Source: Hellea sp. (GTDB taxonomy: Bacteria; Pseudomonadota; Alphaproteobacteria; Caulobacterales; Maricaulaceae). From it: DNA of 50,336 bases. A program made the translations under genes and the position numbers. This document shows, piece by piece, positions 1 through 9,230 of this stretch (its first letter is position 1; every line of letters begins with the position of its first letter). Under the pieces are notes generated by a model, which saw only the letters and a list, made by a program, of their open reading frames with translations, was not told the DNA's origin and ran no database searches. The DNA lies in the NCBI GenBank assembly GCA_020631215.1, contig JAHDHS010000014.1:1-50336 (forward strand), read 5' to 3'.

Positions 1-154
1 TTCCGTAAAACACATTAGATAATTTGGTATCCATCGGGATACCGATCCCGCAGGCCGTTCCGCTCGAACGACGCGCCGAAGGCGTTAGTGAGAGTGTAGG
101 TAAGACAATCGGACTAGACCAGACGCTAGTCAGCGACCCCGCATGGGAGAAATT

Positions 155-322
155 ATGACGCAACTATCCAAATCCGAAGCACCGCATACATTTCGCCCTT
201 TGATCAAACAGGCCTTATCTGGCGCTATTAACGAACAGGTTAAAGGCGTATTGAAATCGCCTCTAGTAAGAGACTCAATAATTTCCGCTTTAGGTTTTTT
301 CTTACTCTTCCAGCCATTTTAG
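155..322 (+). CDS. Possible small protein, 55 aa, unknown function
   Basis: An ATG at 155 is preceded by GGGAGA with 4 nt spacing, a convincing ribosome binding site, and the frame runs to a TAG at 320-322. A second in-frame ATG lies at 143. The product is basic in the middle and ends in a hydrophobic stretch (residues about 43-55). I do not recognise a family. It runs tail-to-tail into the Lrp gene and overlaps its last 21 bases, which makes it less certain. It could be a real small protein or the remnant of a longer gene. Bases 1-154 show no credible gene, only two overlapping short inverted repeats (26-43 and 35-50). Confidence 0.25.
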   Translation: MTQLSKSEAPHTFRPLIKQALSGAINEQVKGVLKSPLVRDSIISALGFFLLFQPF

Positions 323-808
323 TTTGGAAAGTGGATAGCCCAAATACCATTTCGACCTCTCTAGGATGATTCTGGTATTTATTGATTTAATACCGCTGCG
401 CTCATTGCCAGATATCTCATCGATGAGTGCGTTGAGTGCCTGTGTGTTGGCACAGCATGTAAAAGCAATATAGTCCGTATCCCCGGTAACCCTGAGACAA
501 TCCATGAATTCAGGATATTTATTGATCTCAGTTTCAAATCGTTTTCTGGCCCCCAATGTATTATTTTCAAGCGTGAACTCAACATATGCCAAAACATGTT
601 CGACCAAGCGATCCAGATCAAGATCAGTGTGAAAACTCAAAAAATATCCCGCATCTTTCAGGGCTTTTACCCGCTGAAAGCAGGCGCTAGGTGATAGTCC
701 AACTCGATCCGCCAAGTCCAGATTTGAAATGTCTGATTGAAGATGCGTGATCGACAATATGTTCCTGTTAATGGCGTCCAGTTTTATATTTTTGTTTTTA
801 CCTGTCAT
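302..808 (-). CDS. Lrp/AsnC family transcriptional regulator
   Basis: This is a feast/famine-type DNA-binding regulator that usually responds to an amino acid or related metabolite. The N-terminal winged helix-turn-helix is clear (LDAINRNIL followed by LADRVGLSPSACFQRVKAL), and the second half fits the alpha/beta ligand-binding domain (RAM), with the VTGDTDYIAF stretch typical of the family. The frame extends upstream to an ATG at 832 and a GTG at 838. I prefer the ATG at 808 because the family normally starts only a few residues before the LDxIDRxIL motif, but no start has a strong ribosome site. It is divergent from the NCS1 permease operon, with a palindromic candidate operator between them, so local control of that operon is the simplest inference. 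Confidence 0.88.
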   Translation of the reverse strand: MTGKNKNIKLDAINRNILSITHLQSDISNLDLADRVGLSPSACFQRVKALKDAGYFLSFHTDLDLDRLVEHVLAYVEFTLENNTLGARKRFETEINKYPEFMDCLRVTGDTDYIAFTCCANTQALNALIDEISGNERSGIKSINTRIILERSKWYLGYPLSKLKWLEE

Positions 809-854
809 GGATTGAATAAATCTTCTTTTCATTGTCACCGCAAGAACGAAATTC

Positions 855-882
855 TACCGTGCAATGACGTGCATATTCGGTA
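855..882. promoter_or_regulatory. Candidate Lrp-type operator between divergent genes
   Basis: The spacer between the Lrp gene and the permease holds nested inverted repeats: TACCG (855-859) pairs with CGGTA (878-882), and two TGCA blocks (860-863 and 870-873) lie symmetrically inside. Lrp-family proteins commonly autoregulate and control the divergent neighbour from such a site. The assignment is by position and symmetry only. Confidence 0.3.
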
Positions 883-928
883 GTTAATTTCCCAAAATAT
901 GTTTTAGAACCACATGGAGAGAGGCACT

Positions 929-2263
929 ATGGAAGACGGCAGCGAATTTTCGGCAGTTCCGATAAAGGAGCAGCAGCTCGTGGCTTGGCCGCGCGTGGCA
1001 GCGGTATCTGCCATGGTCGGGTTTTCATTGCCAACATTTCTGACGGGCATAGAAATTTTCAGCGGACTGTCCTCGGCGAATGCCATGTTGGCGCTTTTGA
1101 TTGGGTCTCTAATCGTCGTGATTATTGGTTCTATTATGGGCTATATCGGCGCGGCTGACCGGATGAGTTCTTACCTACTGGTTCGCGTGGCTTTTGGTGA
1201 CAAAGGCGCGGCTTGGGTTAATATCGCCTTCGCAATATCCTTGATGGGATGGTTTGGTGTGAACATTAATCTGTTCATGGATACAGTTGGCCGTTTGGCA
1301 CAAGATCTGTGGGGGCTGAACATCCCGCGTCTGATACTGGCGATCTTGGCCAGCACATGCATGACCTTGACGACACTCATCGGGTTTCGAGCCATTAATG
1401 TCCTGTCAGTTCTGCTCGTGCCCGTCTTGGCTATTGTAACAATTCTCTTTGCCATGTCCGCATTTTCAGACCACAGCTGGGCGGAGTTCATGGCGATGAA
1501 CACGCCTGCTAGGGCGGTGGGTAATAATGCCATGCAGCTAGGGGATGGAATTTCGTGGCTGGTGGGCGCCGTGATCATCGGGGCGATCATATTGCCGGAT
1601 ATTACGCGCTTTATTCGACAGCCTAGAGGCGGCGTTTACACGTCAATCGTTACCTATTTGATCGTAGGGATCTTGGTTACGGCGGCCGCTGGATTGGCGG
1701 GGGCCGGAGCGGGCGTTTTTGACACTTACTTTGATAGAGAAGGCGTCAGCCGAACGGATGTCATCCTGAACCTTATGCAGGACGTCAATCTGGGATTAGG
1801 GGCATTCATCATCGTTATTGCGGGCAGTTGGGCGTTGAACTCCCTTAATCTCTACAGCACGGTTCTGAGCACAAAAGCCACATTTCCCAAGCTAAACACT
1901 AAGGTGTTGACCATAGGCCTCGGGATTGTCGGCGTGTTTGCAGCGCTGATGAATATTCTTGGGCAATTCGAGATCTTCCTTTGGTATTTGTCGATTATTT
2001 TTATTCCAGTGGCCGGCGTCGTGATAATTGACCGGCTCTTGCTTCGACCAGACATATATAACCTTCAGACATTGGAAAATAATCACAGCCTCAATCTGAC
2101 GGCCATTTCGGCTTGGGGCATCGGGGCTGTGTTTGCAATACTAGCAGATCGCGGGATCGTCCCGACACTGACTAAAATTGGCGCAATGGATGCCCTGGTG
2201 CTGAGCGCAGCGCTGTATTATATTCTGTCTAAATTCCGTCAGAAAAGGCGGGTAGCTGAATGA
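929..2263 (+). CDS. NCS1-family permease (cytosine/purine/hydantoin type)
   Basis: A polytopic inner-membrane transporter of the nucleobase:cation symporter-1 family (CodB-like). It shows about 12 hydrophobic segments and the family-typical N-terminal region (VGFSLPTFLTGIEIFSGLS) and middle (GWFGVNINLFMDTVG; DITRFIRQPRGG). The frame begins at an ATG at 914, but GGAGAGAGG at 915-923 is spaced 5 nt from an ATG at 929, so 929 is the better start. The stop overlaps the next gene by 4 bases (ATGA), showing translational coupling with the hydantoinase-type enzyme. With that partner and DUF917 it probably imports a cyclic amide or nucleobase-like compound for ring opening. The exact substrate cannot be read from the sequence. 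Confidence 0.88.
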   Translation: MEDGSEFSAVPIKEQQLVAWPRVAAVSAMVGFSLPTFLTGIEIFSGLSSANAMLALLIGSLIVVIIGSIMGYIGAADRMSSYLLVRVAFGDKGAAWVNIAFAISLMGWFGVNINLFMDTVGRLAQDLWGLNIPRLILAILASTCMTLTTLIGFRAINVLSVLLVPVLAIVTILFAMSAFSDHSWAEFMAMNTPARAVGNNAMQLGDGISWLVGAVIIGAIILPDITRFIRQPRGGVYTSIVTYLIVGILVTAAAGLAGAGAGVFDTYFDREGVSRTDVILNLMQDVNLGLGAFIIVIAGSWALNSLNLYSTVLSTKATFPKLNTKVLTIGLGIVGVFAALMNILGQFEIFLWYLSIIFIPVAGVVIIDRLLLRPDIYNLQTLENNHSLNLTAISAWGIGAVFAILADRGIVPTLTKIGAMDALVLSAALYYILSKFRQKRRVAE

Positions 2264-3798
2264 GAATCGGAATTGACGTTGGCGGTACTCATACAGATGC
2301 CGTTATTCTGGATGGTGACAAGATCCTGTCCGCGACCAAGGCGTTGACCAGCGCAGATGTGGTGGGCGGCATCAAGCATGCGCTGGATACGCTTTTACTG
2401 GATGCCAGTATAAAGCCAGAGCGTATTCAAACCGTTATGATCGGAACAACCCAATTTACCAATGCTATCGTTCAGCGCAGAGAGCTATCCCGGACCGGCG
2501 TTATACGCATTGCATTGCCGTCCGGGAAGGGTATGCCGCCAATGATCGATTGGCCGGACGATATGCGAGAGACTATTGACGCCGATATTCATATGATACG
2601 TGGCGGTTATCTTTATGACGGGCACCCCCTCGCGGAACTTTGCGATGATGAAATCGATGCAGCCATTGCCAGTTTCAAAGCCAAGAAAATCGCAAATATT
2701 GCCATTGCTTCGGCCTTTTCACCGATGAATGACGCCCCGGAGCGACATGTTGAAGACAGACTGCGCCAAGCCATGCCGGAGGCCCGCATAACGCGATCCG
2801 CACAATTTGGACGTCTGGGCCTGATGGAGCGGGAAAATGCCGTCATCATGAACGCGACCCTGCTGCCCTTTGCGGATAAGGTCGTCAGTGCGTTTTTGGG
2901 GGCTTTGAAAAATCGGGGCCTGACATGTCCGGCCTATATAAGCCAAAATGATGGGACGCTGATGAGTTCTGATTTCGTCCGGCACTTTCCAGCCCTAACC
3001 TTTTCGTCTGGGCCAACAAATTCATTGCGTGGGGCTTATAAACTGACAGGTCTTGAAAACGCTATTGTTGTCGATATTGGCGGCACGACATCCGATATAG
3101 GCGTTCTACAAGACGGCTTTCCGCGCGAGTCAAATGTCGTGGTCGATATTGGGGGCGTTCGGACGAATTTTCGTATGCCGGATATATTGGCACTGGGTCT
3201 GGGCGGCGGCAGCTTAGTATCGGATAGTGGCAAAAGCGTTGGCCCGCAATCGGTAGGACATAAGTTGGTCACTGACGGCCTTGTTTTTGGCGGAGATCAA
3301 TTGACGACCACAGATATTATAGTTGCTGCAGGCCAGGCAGATATTGGCGACAAGAACCGGGTTTCTCATCTATCAGAGGTTGTGATCCAGACGGCCAAAC
3401 AAACAATGCGAGATATGCTGGACAGGTCCATTGAAATGATGAAGCCGGGCGGGAAAGATATGCCAGTCATCCTCGTGGGCGGTGGGTCCTTACTTGTCAC
3501 AGAGGGATTGGCAGCAGCGTCCAAGCTTTACAGGCCGGAGAATGCCGGGGTGGCCAACGCCATTGGGGCGGCTGTCGCGCAAGTCGGAGGCGAAGCCGAA
3601 AAAATGGTCAATTACCGAATAACACCTCGGGAGGAGTCAGTTGCAGAAATTACCCAAATCGCAGCCAAACGGGCTGTTGCAGCTGGCGCTGAGCCCACCT
3701 CTATTCGAACAGTTGATATCGAGGAGACGGCCATTCCCTATATGGATGAAGGAGCCACACGGGTGCGGATCAAAGTCATCGGGGAATTGGCGGGATGA
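2260..3798 (+). CDS. Hydantoinase/oxoprolinase family protein
   Basis: An ATP-dependent cyclic-amide hydrolase of the HyuA/oxoprolinase A family, a branch of the actin-like ATPase fold. The N-terminal phosphate-binding motif is GIDVGGTHTDAV (residues 3-14), a second nucleotide-binding motif VVDIGGTTSDIGVL lies near residue 270, and a glycine-rich VILVGGGSLL lies near residue 405. At 512 residues it is the short form, lacking the long C-terminal domain of the full N-methylhydantoinase A. Start and stop both overlap the neighbours by 4 bp. This permease, HyuA-like and DUF917 trio recurs in bacteria. The substrate (hydantoin-like, oxoproline-like or another lactam) is inferred and remains open. 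Confidence 0.88.
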   Translation: MRIGIDVGGTHTDAVILDGDKILSATKALTSADVVGGIKHALDTLLLDASIKPERIQTVMIGTTQFTNAIVQRRELSRTGVIRIALPSGKGMPPMIDWPDDMRETIDADIHMIRGGYLYDGHPLAELCDDEIDAAIASFKAKKIANIAIASAFSPMNDAPERHVEDRLRQAMPEARITRSAQFGRLGLMERENAVIMNATLLPFADKVVSAFLGALKNRGLTCPAYISQNDGTLMSSDFVRHFPALTFSSGPTNSLRGAYKLTGLENAIVVDIGGTTSDIGVLQDGFPRESNVVVDIGGVRTNFRMPDILALGLGGGSLVSDSGKSVGPQSVGHKLVTDGLVFGGDQLTTTDIIVAAGQADIGDKNRVSHLSEVVIQTAKQTMRDMLDRSIEMMKPGGKDMPVILVGGGSLLVTEGLAAASKLYRPENAGVANAIGAAVAQVGGEAEKMVNYRITPREESVAEITQIAAKRAVAAGAEPTSIRTVDIEETAIPYMDEGATRVRIKVIGELAG

Positions 3799-4901
3799 GC
3801 GAGAGTCTAAGTCATATTGACGCCCAGCATTTGGACGATTTGGCCCTTGGCTCCGTCTTTCTGGCGACAGGCGGCGGCGGCGATCCCTATGTTCCAAAAT
3901 TGATCACAGCAGAGGCCCTAAAAACCTTTGGCCCGGTCAAACTTTTAAATCCGGTAGATGTTGCGGATGACGCTTTTATTGTACCGGTCGGCAGCGTCGG
4001 CGCACCGACGGTCAGTCTGGAATTGTTACCGTCTGTCGAAGATGCCGCCCGCACGCTGGATGCCTTTGAAAAATATATCGGCCGACCGATAGATGCTGTG
4101 GCCTCTTTCGAAATTGGCGGCGGCAATTCCGTTATTCCGATCTGCGCCGCGGCGGCGAAGGGCCTGCCGGTGATTGATGGTGATGGTATGGGCCGGGCTC
4201 TACCCGAAGCGCAAATGATGTCATATCCAATAGGCGGCGTGAAACCTACACCGGCGCTCGCCTATGATTATGCTGGCAATCAGGCGACATTTGAGACGGA
4301 TAACACTGAGACTTATGAACGTCATATCCGTGCTTTCTCTATGGCTGCGGGCGGTATGATCACAGCGGCTGAGCACGCCATGACAGGTCGGCAGCTTAAG
4401 GATACTGTAATTCCCGGAACGGTGAGTTTTTCAGTCGCGCTCGGCAGGCTGCTTCGCGAAAAAAGAGGGCAGGCGGACACACTGTTAAAGCCACTTCAAG
4501 AGCTTTTCAAAACATCGATATATGGGGAATGTCGGCTGCTTTACTCGGGAAAAGTCACGGATAAAACGACGCGAATTATTGGGGGGTATGATATTGGTGA
4601 AGCCACAATTGAGGGCTTTAATGGGTGCAATGACCCCTTAATGATTAATATCAAGAATGAGTATCTGCTGGCTCGACAAGCCGATAAGGTTCGGGCCAGC
4701 GTGCCAGACCTGATCACAATTGTGGATTATGAAACGGGCACGCCGATAAATGCTGAAAGGCTTCGTTTTGGACAGCGCGTGGCGGTTTTTGCCACAGGAT
4801 GCCCGGAGTTTTACAGGAGTGAGCGTGCGTTGAAAGTCGTCGCTCCGCGTTGTTTCGGGTTTGATATTGATTACATTCCGCTGGAAGAATTACTTAGCTA
4901 A
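3795..4901 (+). CDS. DUF917 family protein
   Basis: A 368-residue protein of the DUF917/COG3535 family, which nearly always sits beside HyuA-type hydantoinase genes. Visible features are a glycine-rich N-terminus (FLATGGGGDPYVPK), EIGGGNSVIPICAAA near residue 104, and IDGDGMGRALPEAQM near residue 125, with the conserved acidic residues typical of the family. No signal peptide is seen, so it is probably cytoplasmic. It overlaps the HyuA-like gene by 4 bp and should act with it on the same substrate. Its 3' end overlaps the convergent sulfotransferase gene by 12 bp. The biochemical function of the family is poorly defined. Confidence 0.85.
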   Translation: MSESLSHIDAQHLDDLALGSVFLATGGGGDPYVPKLITAEALKTFGPVKLLNPVDVADDAFIVPVGSVGAPTVSLELLPSVEDAARTLDAFEKYIGRPIDAVASFEIGGGNSVIPICAAAAKGLPVIDGDGMGRALPEAQMMSYPIGGVKPTPALAYDYAGNQATFETDNTETYERHIRAFSMAAGGMITAAEHAMTGRQLKDTVIPGTVSFSVALGRLLREKRGQADTLLKPLQELFKTSIYGECRLLYSGKVTDKTTRIIGGYDIGEATIEGFNGCNDPLMINIKNEYLLARQADKVRASVPDLITIVDYETGTPINAERLRFGQRVAVFATGCPEFYRSERALKVVAPRCFGFDIDYIPLEELLS

Positions 4902-6443
4902 ATTACCTAGGGAGGCTATCAATGGATTAAGCTTCTCACCATATTTTTTCCACCGTCCGATAGATCCCGAATAAAGTGGTTGCCTGACTTGGACGGAGCT
5001 TGCCGTAGACACAGGCGCCGTGTTTTCATGAAACCGCATACATGCCTCCTCGAATTCCAATCCACAAAAATCCAGTAGGCGACGTGTCTGGTTTTCTTGA
5101 TCAAAGACAATATCTTCATAGCGGACTTCCATGAGTTGCTCTGGCGGCAAATGCGCTCGCCAATGCGCGATTAGGGCATCAAATTTTCGGTAGAAAAATG
5201 CGGTGTCTTCTAGGTCAAACGTATAATTATAAAATGATTCCTGAACGGATAGGAGCTGGCGATAATTCGATAGGCAACTATCCATCGCGCCGCGCCGCAA
5301 AACAATAATATGAGCGTTCGGCAAGGCCTTATGGATGAGGCCAGCGTAGAAAAAGTTGAGCGGCATCTTATCGACAAAGCGGTTATCAGTTTTCAAACGC
5401 GCTCGAGCTTCTTTCAAATAGGCTTGGCCGATGGCTTTCAGATCAATTGAAAGGGCTGCTTTGAAGGTGTCTTCATCAAGGACGTGTTTGGATGTTGTAC
5501 CTGTCGCAGATTTTACGAGTTCAGAAAATATGTTCAGCTCTCCCGCTGACTCAATGCAAGAGTGAGACGACAGGATACGATCCACCAAAGTTGTTCCGGT
5601 GCGCGGCAAGCCCGTGATAAAAATGGGTGCATCGGGGGTGCTGCTCGAAGCTGTTGCAGCAATTGTTTTAGCCGCGGCAGCAAAGATCCTCTCCCCCGCG
5701 ATGCGGTCATAGCGCAACCTTTCGCGCTTGGCTATTTTCGCTTTCACCAACCAATCGAAGCTATTTTTATATTCCCCCAAATCTTCGAGTGTTTTAGCAA
5801 TCGCATGGCCAATTTGATGCGCAGCATCTTCATTATCGGCTTTCAATTCGAAAAGCTTTTCAAGTTGTGATAAATGATTATGCACCGTCGTTTGTTTTTT
5901 CAAGGAAACTTTGGAAGCCCACGCCCGGTAATGATGCGGATCACGGGTAATGGCGTTATCATAGGCTTGCTCTGCTTTTTGAAAGTCTCCGATGAATTGG
6001 GCTGATGCTCCCAAATTGTAATGATAATTTGCGGGCGCGGGATTGAGCGCCACAGCTTTTTCAAACAGAGGAATAGCCTGCGCGTGCACCCCGGCACGGC
6101 TATAAATAACGCCGATCACGTCAGCCAAATAACCTTCTGAAATCTCACATTTCAAAGCTCTTTCCGCAGCCAATTTGGCCGCCGATGATTGGCGCATTTG
6201 CGAATATACTTGCCCTAAAAACGCCGGATAGTGGGCATTGTGAGGGTCCAAAGCTTCCGCCTTGCAGAAGAGCTCTATAGCTTTTTCAAAATTACCGTGA
6301 TCAAATGCAATAACAGCCAACAGAAAATAAGGAACTGGATTGTCCATATCTTTCTTCAGGGCGGCGATACATTTCGCGTGAACGACCTTGTAATCTTTGT
6401 TTTGCAAAGACTTCAGCCCGGCCTTTAGAGTGAGAAATGCCAT
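4890..6443 (-). CDS. TPR-repeat sulfotransferase
   Basis: A two-part cytoplasmic protein of 517 residues. Residues about 1-240 form tetratricopeptide repeats (for example NPVPYFLLAVIAFDHGNFEK and its following copies). Residues about 265-500 form a sulfotransferase domain, with the 5'-phosphosulfate loop GLPRTGTTL near residue 277 and the 3'-phosphate-binding element VLRRGAMDSCLSNYRQ. Such enzymes move a sulfuryl group from PAPS onto carbohydrate, lipid or protein acceptors, and the TPR part likely presents the acceptor. Homologues are common in marine alphaproteobacteria. No partner genes for sulfation lie nearby, so the acceptor is unknown. The gene converges on DUF917 with a 12 bp overlap. 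Confidence 0.87.
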   Translation of the reverse strand: MAFLTLKAGLKSLQNKDYKVVHAKCIAALKKDMDNPVPYFLLAVIAFDHGNFEKAIELFCKAEALDPHNAHYPAFLGQVYSQMRQSSAAKLAAERALKCEISEGYLADVIGVIYSRAGVHAQAIPLFEKAVALNPAPANYHYNLGASAQFIGDFQKAEQAYDNAITRDPHHYRAWASKVSLKKQTTVHNHLSQLEKLFELKADNEDAAHQIGHAIAKTLEDLGEYKNSFDWLVKAKIAKRERLRYDRIAGERIFAAAAKTIAATASSSTPDAPIFITGLPRTGTTLVDRILSSHSCIESAGELNIFSELVKSATGTTSKHVLDEDTFKAALSIDLKAIGQAYLKEARARLKTDNRFVDKMPLNFFYAGLIHKALPNAHIIVLRRGAMDSCLSNYRQLLSVQESFYNYTFDLEDTAFFYRKFDALIAHWRAHLPPEQLMEVRYEDIVFDQENQTRRLLDFCGLEFEEACMRFHENTAPVSTASSVQVRQPLYSGSIGRWKKYGEKLNPLIASLGNLAK

Positions 6444-6654
6444 AAAGCTTTAATAAGACAACTCTTCAAAAAACACCATTCAGAAACTTAGTCGGCGTCT
6501 TCAAAAGGTGAAATCGAAAGCGAATTTCATCTATGATTGCACTATTTCAGGCATATTTGGGTGAATGGCGAGAATACAAAATTTGATTTTGTTGTTGATG
6601 GATTAAAAATGTGACAGAAGAATATCGATTCAGATTGTTACCGAGGGGTATGAC

Positions 6655-9180
6655 ATGAACACTACAAACACACTGAAGAGCCGGTTGAAGCTGACGGTCA
6701 GTTTATTGGCACTACCGCTGGGATCTGTCGGTTACAGCACGGCTGCACAAGCGCAAATTGATGATGAAATTATCGTCACAGCCACGCGCCGAGCCGAGTC
6801 GGTTCAGGATATACCGATTAATATTTCCGCGGTCGGCGGCGAACAGATTGAACAGCAGGGCTTTGGCGACTTGTCTGAACTGGCAGCCTTTGTGCCCGGT
6901 CTTAATATTGCCGACCAAGGCGGACGCGATGGCAACCGTATTGTCGTTCGGGGATTGAACGTTGAAGACATCCAAAACAGTTTCGGCCAGGAAAATGGCG
7001 GAGGTACTGTCGCAACCTATGTCGGTGAGATCCCATTATTTGTTGATCTTCGCTTAAACGACCTACAGCGCGTCGAGGTTTTGTTAGGGCCACAAGGCAC
7101 GCTTTACGGTGCCGGGACAATGGGCGGAGCCATCCGCTATATCCCCAACAAGCCTGAATTCAACGAAGAACTTTTTGAAGTCAGAGCCGGAGTATACACT
7201 TATAAAGGAGGCAGCGGTATCAGCTCGGATACAGGGTTTACGTTTAACGCGCCGGTGTCTGACAATTTCGCTCTACGTGGTTCTTTGGACTTTCAAAACG
7301 ATAAGGGCTTTATTGACTATCCCTTTGTCGTGCGTCAGCCGGGAACTTCAGAACCGGATGCATTCGCTGATGCCAGCAATTTCAGACCTGTTAAAGACGC
7401 CAACACTGAGGAGATATTCTCTGGCCGTATTGCTGCGCGCTGGCAGCCCACTGACAGTTTTGATGCGACTTTGACATATTACTTCCAAGAAGGTGAATAT
7501 GGCGGGCGCAATACGTCCTCTTTCCGCACGACATCTATTCCGGCGACTTTCGGTGACCAGCTAACGCTTGAATCGGGCAAATATGAATTTGCCGGCCGCG
7601 TTGAAGAGCCCAATGAGCGCGATAGTGATTTATTGGCATTGGAAGTCGTAGCTGATCTTGGTTTTGCAGAACTAACATCAGCAACCGGATATGCTACGGT
7701 TGATGAAAATGGGCAGCGCGACCAGACTGATCTTTTGATTTCTCTGGACTATTACTACGAGACCTTCCCGACTTTCACAGGCTTTACTTTCGAGGATGAA
7801 GAAACAGAGATTTTCAATCAGGAAGTTCGCCTCGTTTCAACAGCCGAATCTCGCTTTAACTGGATTATTGGGGCATTCTACAACGAAAATAAATATAACG
7901 CTTTGTCGTCTGAGTTTACGCCGGGAATCGGCGCTTTCAACGCTGATTTTGGGTTCCGTCAGGACTTAAATGACCTAGAGTATTTTGAAGCCGATCGTCG
8001 AAAGCTCGAAGAGAAATCTGTCTTTGGCGAAATTGGATTTGATATTACGGACGCTTGGGATATCACTTTTGGTGCGCGTTACTATGATTATGACTTGCAA
8101 ACAGCTGGTGATACGCAGTTCCCGTATTTTACGACTGCGGCCGATTTCAACCCCTACCCACTGTCCGAAATCGAAAACCAACTGGCCCTAGCTCCAAATC
8201 AATCCGAGGATGGAACTTTGTTCAAGGTTAATACGTCTTATGAATTTGGTGGTGGTAACACTGTTTATGCGACTTTTAGTCAAGGATATCGCGTCGGGAT
8301 CAACAATGGCGGCGAAGTTTGTATGGGTGACTACCTAAACGACCCCAATCAAGGCCTATGTTTGCACACACCGGGACAAGAGTTGCGTGACGGCGGTACA
8401 GCCATATTGGATGAGCGCGGTGCAACAGCAGATACAGTGGATAATTACGAACTTGGCGCTAAAACAACCTGGCTTGATGGAGCGCTTAGATTAAATGGCG
8501 CAATCTTCTTTATGAAGTGGGATAACCCTCAGGTTAATACGACCTCAGTTAATGCAGGAACCAGCATCACCGTGAACGCCGAATCTGCCGAAACCAAAGG
8601 CGTGGAACTAGACGCCGCCTGGCGGGTCACAGATCAGTTCAATCTGCGGGGCAATTTCAGTTACACCGATGCTAATCTAACAGCTGATGTGCCAGGCCTA
8701 GTGCGAGTGATAAATGGCCAAGGCACATTCGCAGGGGATTTCGGCTATGGATTTGGTACAGATGCTGTCGGTGCTCAGGATGGAGACCGTTTGCCAGGCT
8801 CCCCGAAAACCCAATTTTCAATCTTCGGCGACTACGCCCATCCACTATCCAATGGCAATAATATCGTCATCAATGCGGGATATGCATGGCAAAGCGATGT
8901 CTTGACCATAGTCGGTGGGCGCGGCGGAAGTTATACGCTTCCAAGCTATGGCCGTGCCAATGTGGCTTTGGGATATGAAGCAGATAATTGGTCTCTGACC
9001 GGTTATGTTGACAACCTCTTCAATGATTTTTCAGAGTCAAGCGCAGCGAATACGCCGCTGAATAATCAGTTGGCCCCAGCTTTTGACGGAGACCCTTTCC
9101 CTGCAAATGTGCGGCGCTTCAGAACCAACGTCCTGCCGCCGCGTTCCATAGGGGCGAGATTTAGATATCGTTTCCAATAG
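6655..9180 (+). CDS. TonB-dependent outer-membrane receptor
   Basis: An 841-residue outer-membrane active transporter. It has a signal peptide (residues 1-34, ending STAAQAQ), a TonB-box region (DDEIIVTATRRAESVQDIP), a plug domain (RVEVLLGPQGTLYGAGTMGG near residue 140) and a beta-barrel ending in an aromatic residue pattern (RFRYRFQ). GAGGGG lies just upstream of the ATG. The plug motif and barrel resemble the large Sphingomonas/Caulobacter receptor group for carbohydrates or small organics rather than a recognisable siderophore receptor. It is transcribed alone and ends at a strong terminator. A link to the permease/hydantoinase operon upstream is possible because of proximity, but the sulfotransferase gene separates them. 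Confidence 0.92.
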   Translation: MNTTNTLKSRLKLTVSLLALPLGSVGYSTAAQAQIDDEIIVTATRRAESVQDIPINISAVGGEQIEQQGFGDLSELAAFVPGLNIADQGGRDGNRIVVRGLNVEDIQNSFGQENGGGTVATYVGEIPLFVDLRLNDLQRVEVLLGPQGTLYGAGTMGGAIRYIPNKPEFNEELFEVRAGVYTYKGGSGISSDTGFTFNAPVSDNFALRGSLDFQNDKGFIDYPFVVRQPGTSEPDAFADASNFRPVKDANTEEIFSGRIAARWQPTDSFDATLTYYFQEGEYGGRNTSSFRTTSIPATFGDQLTLESGKYEFAGRVEEPNERDSDLLALEVVADLGFAELTSATGYATVDENGQRDQTDLLISLDYYYETFPTFTGFTFEDEETEIFNQEVRLVSTAESRFNWIIGAFYNENKYNALSSEFTPGIGAFNADFGFRQDLNDLEYFEADRRKLEEKSVFGEIGFDITDAWDITFGARYYDYDLQTAGDTQFPYFTTAADFNPYPLSEIENQLALAPNQSEDGTLFKVNTSYEFGGGNTVYATFSQGYRVGINNGGEVCMGDYLNDPNQGLCLHTPGQELRDGGTAILDERGATADTVDNYELGAKTTWLDGALRLNGAIFFMKWDNPQVNTTSVNAGTSITVNAESAETKGVELDAAWRVTDQFNLRGNFSYTDANLTADVPGLVRVINGQGTFAGDFGYGFGTDAVGAQDGDRLPGSPKTQFSIFGDYAHPLSNGNNIVINAGYAWQSDVLTIVGGRGGSYTLPSYGRANVALGYEADNWSLTGYVDNLFNDFSESSAANTPLNNQLAPAFDGDPFPANVRRFRTNVLPPRSIGARFRYRFQ

Positions 9181-9207
9181 AGCGGTCTGGTTATTGACGT
9201 AAAGACA

Positions 9208-9230
9208 ATGGGGCCATCGGCCCCATTTTT
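9208..9230 (+). terminator. Rho-independent terminator after the TonB receptor
   Basis: ATGGGGCC (9208-9215) pairs perfectly with GGCCCCAT (9219-9226) around a 3 nt loop and is followed by a T run (9226-9230). It lies 28 bp after the receptor stop codon. Confidence 0.88.

Noticed and set aside
4890-4901. Overlap of the DUF917 and sulfotransferase genes as a sign of a wrong end
   Set aside because: Both C-termini look normal for their families. Short convergent overlaps occur elsewhere in this window.
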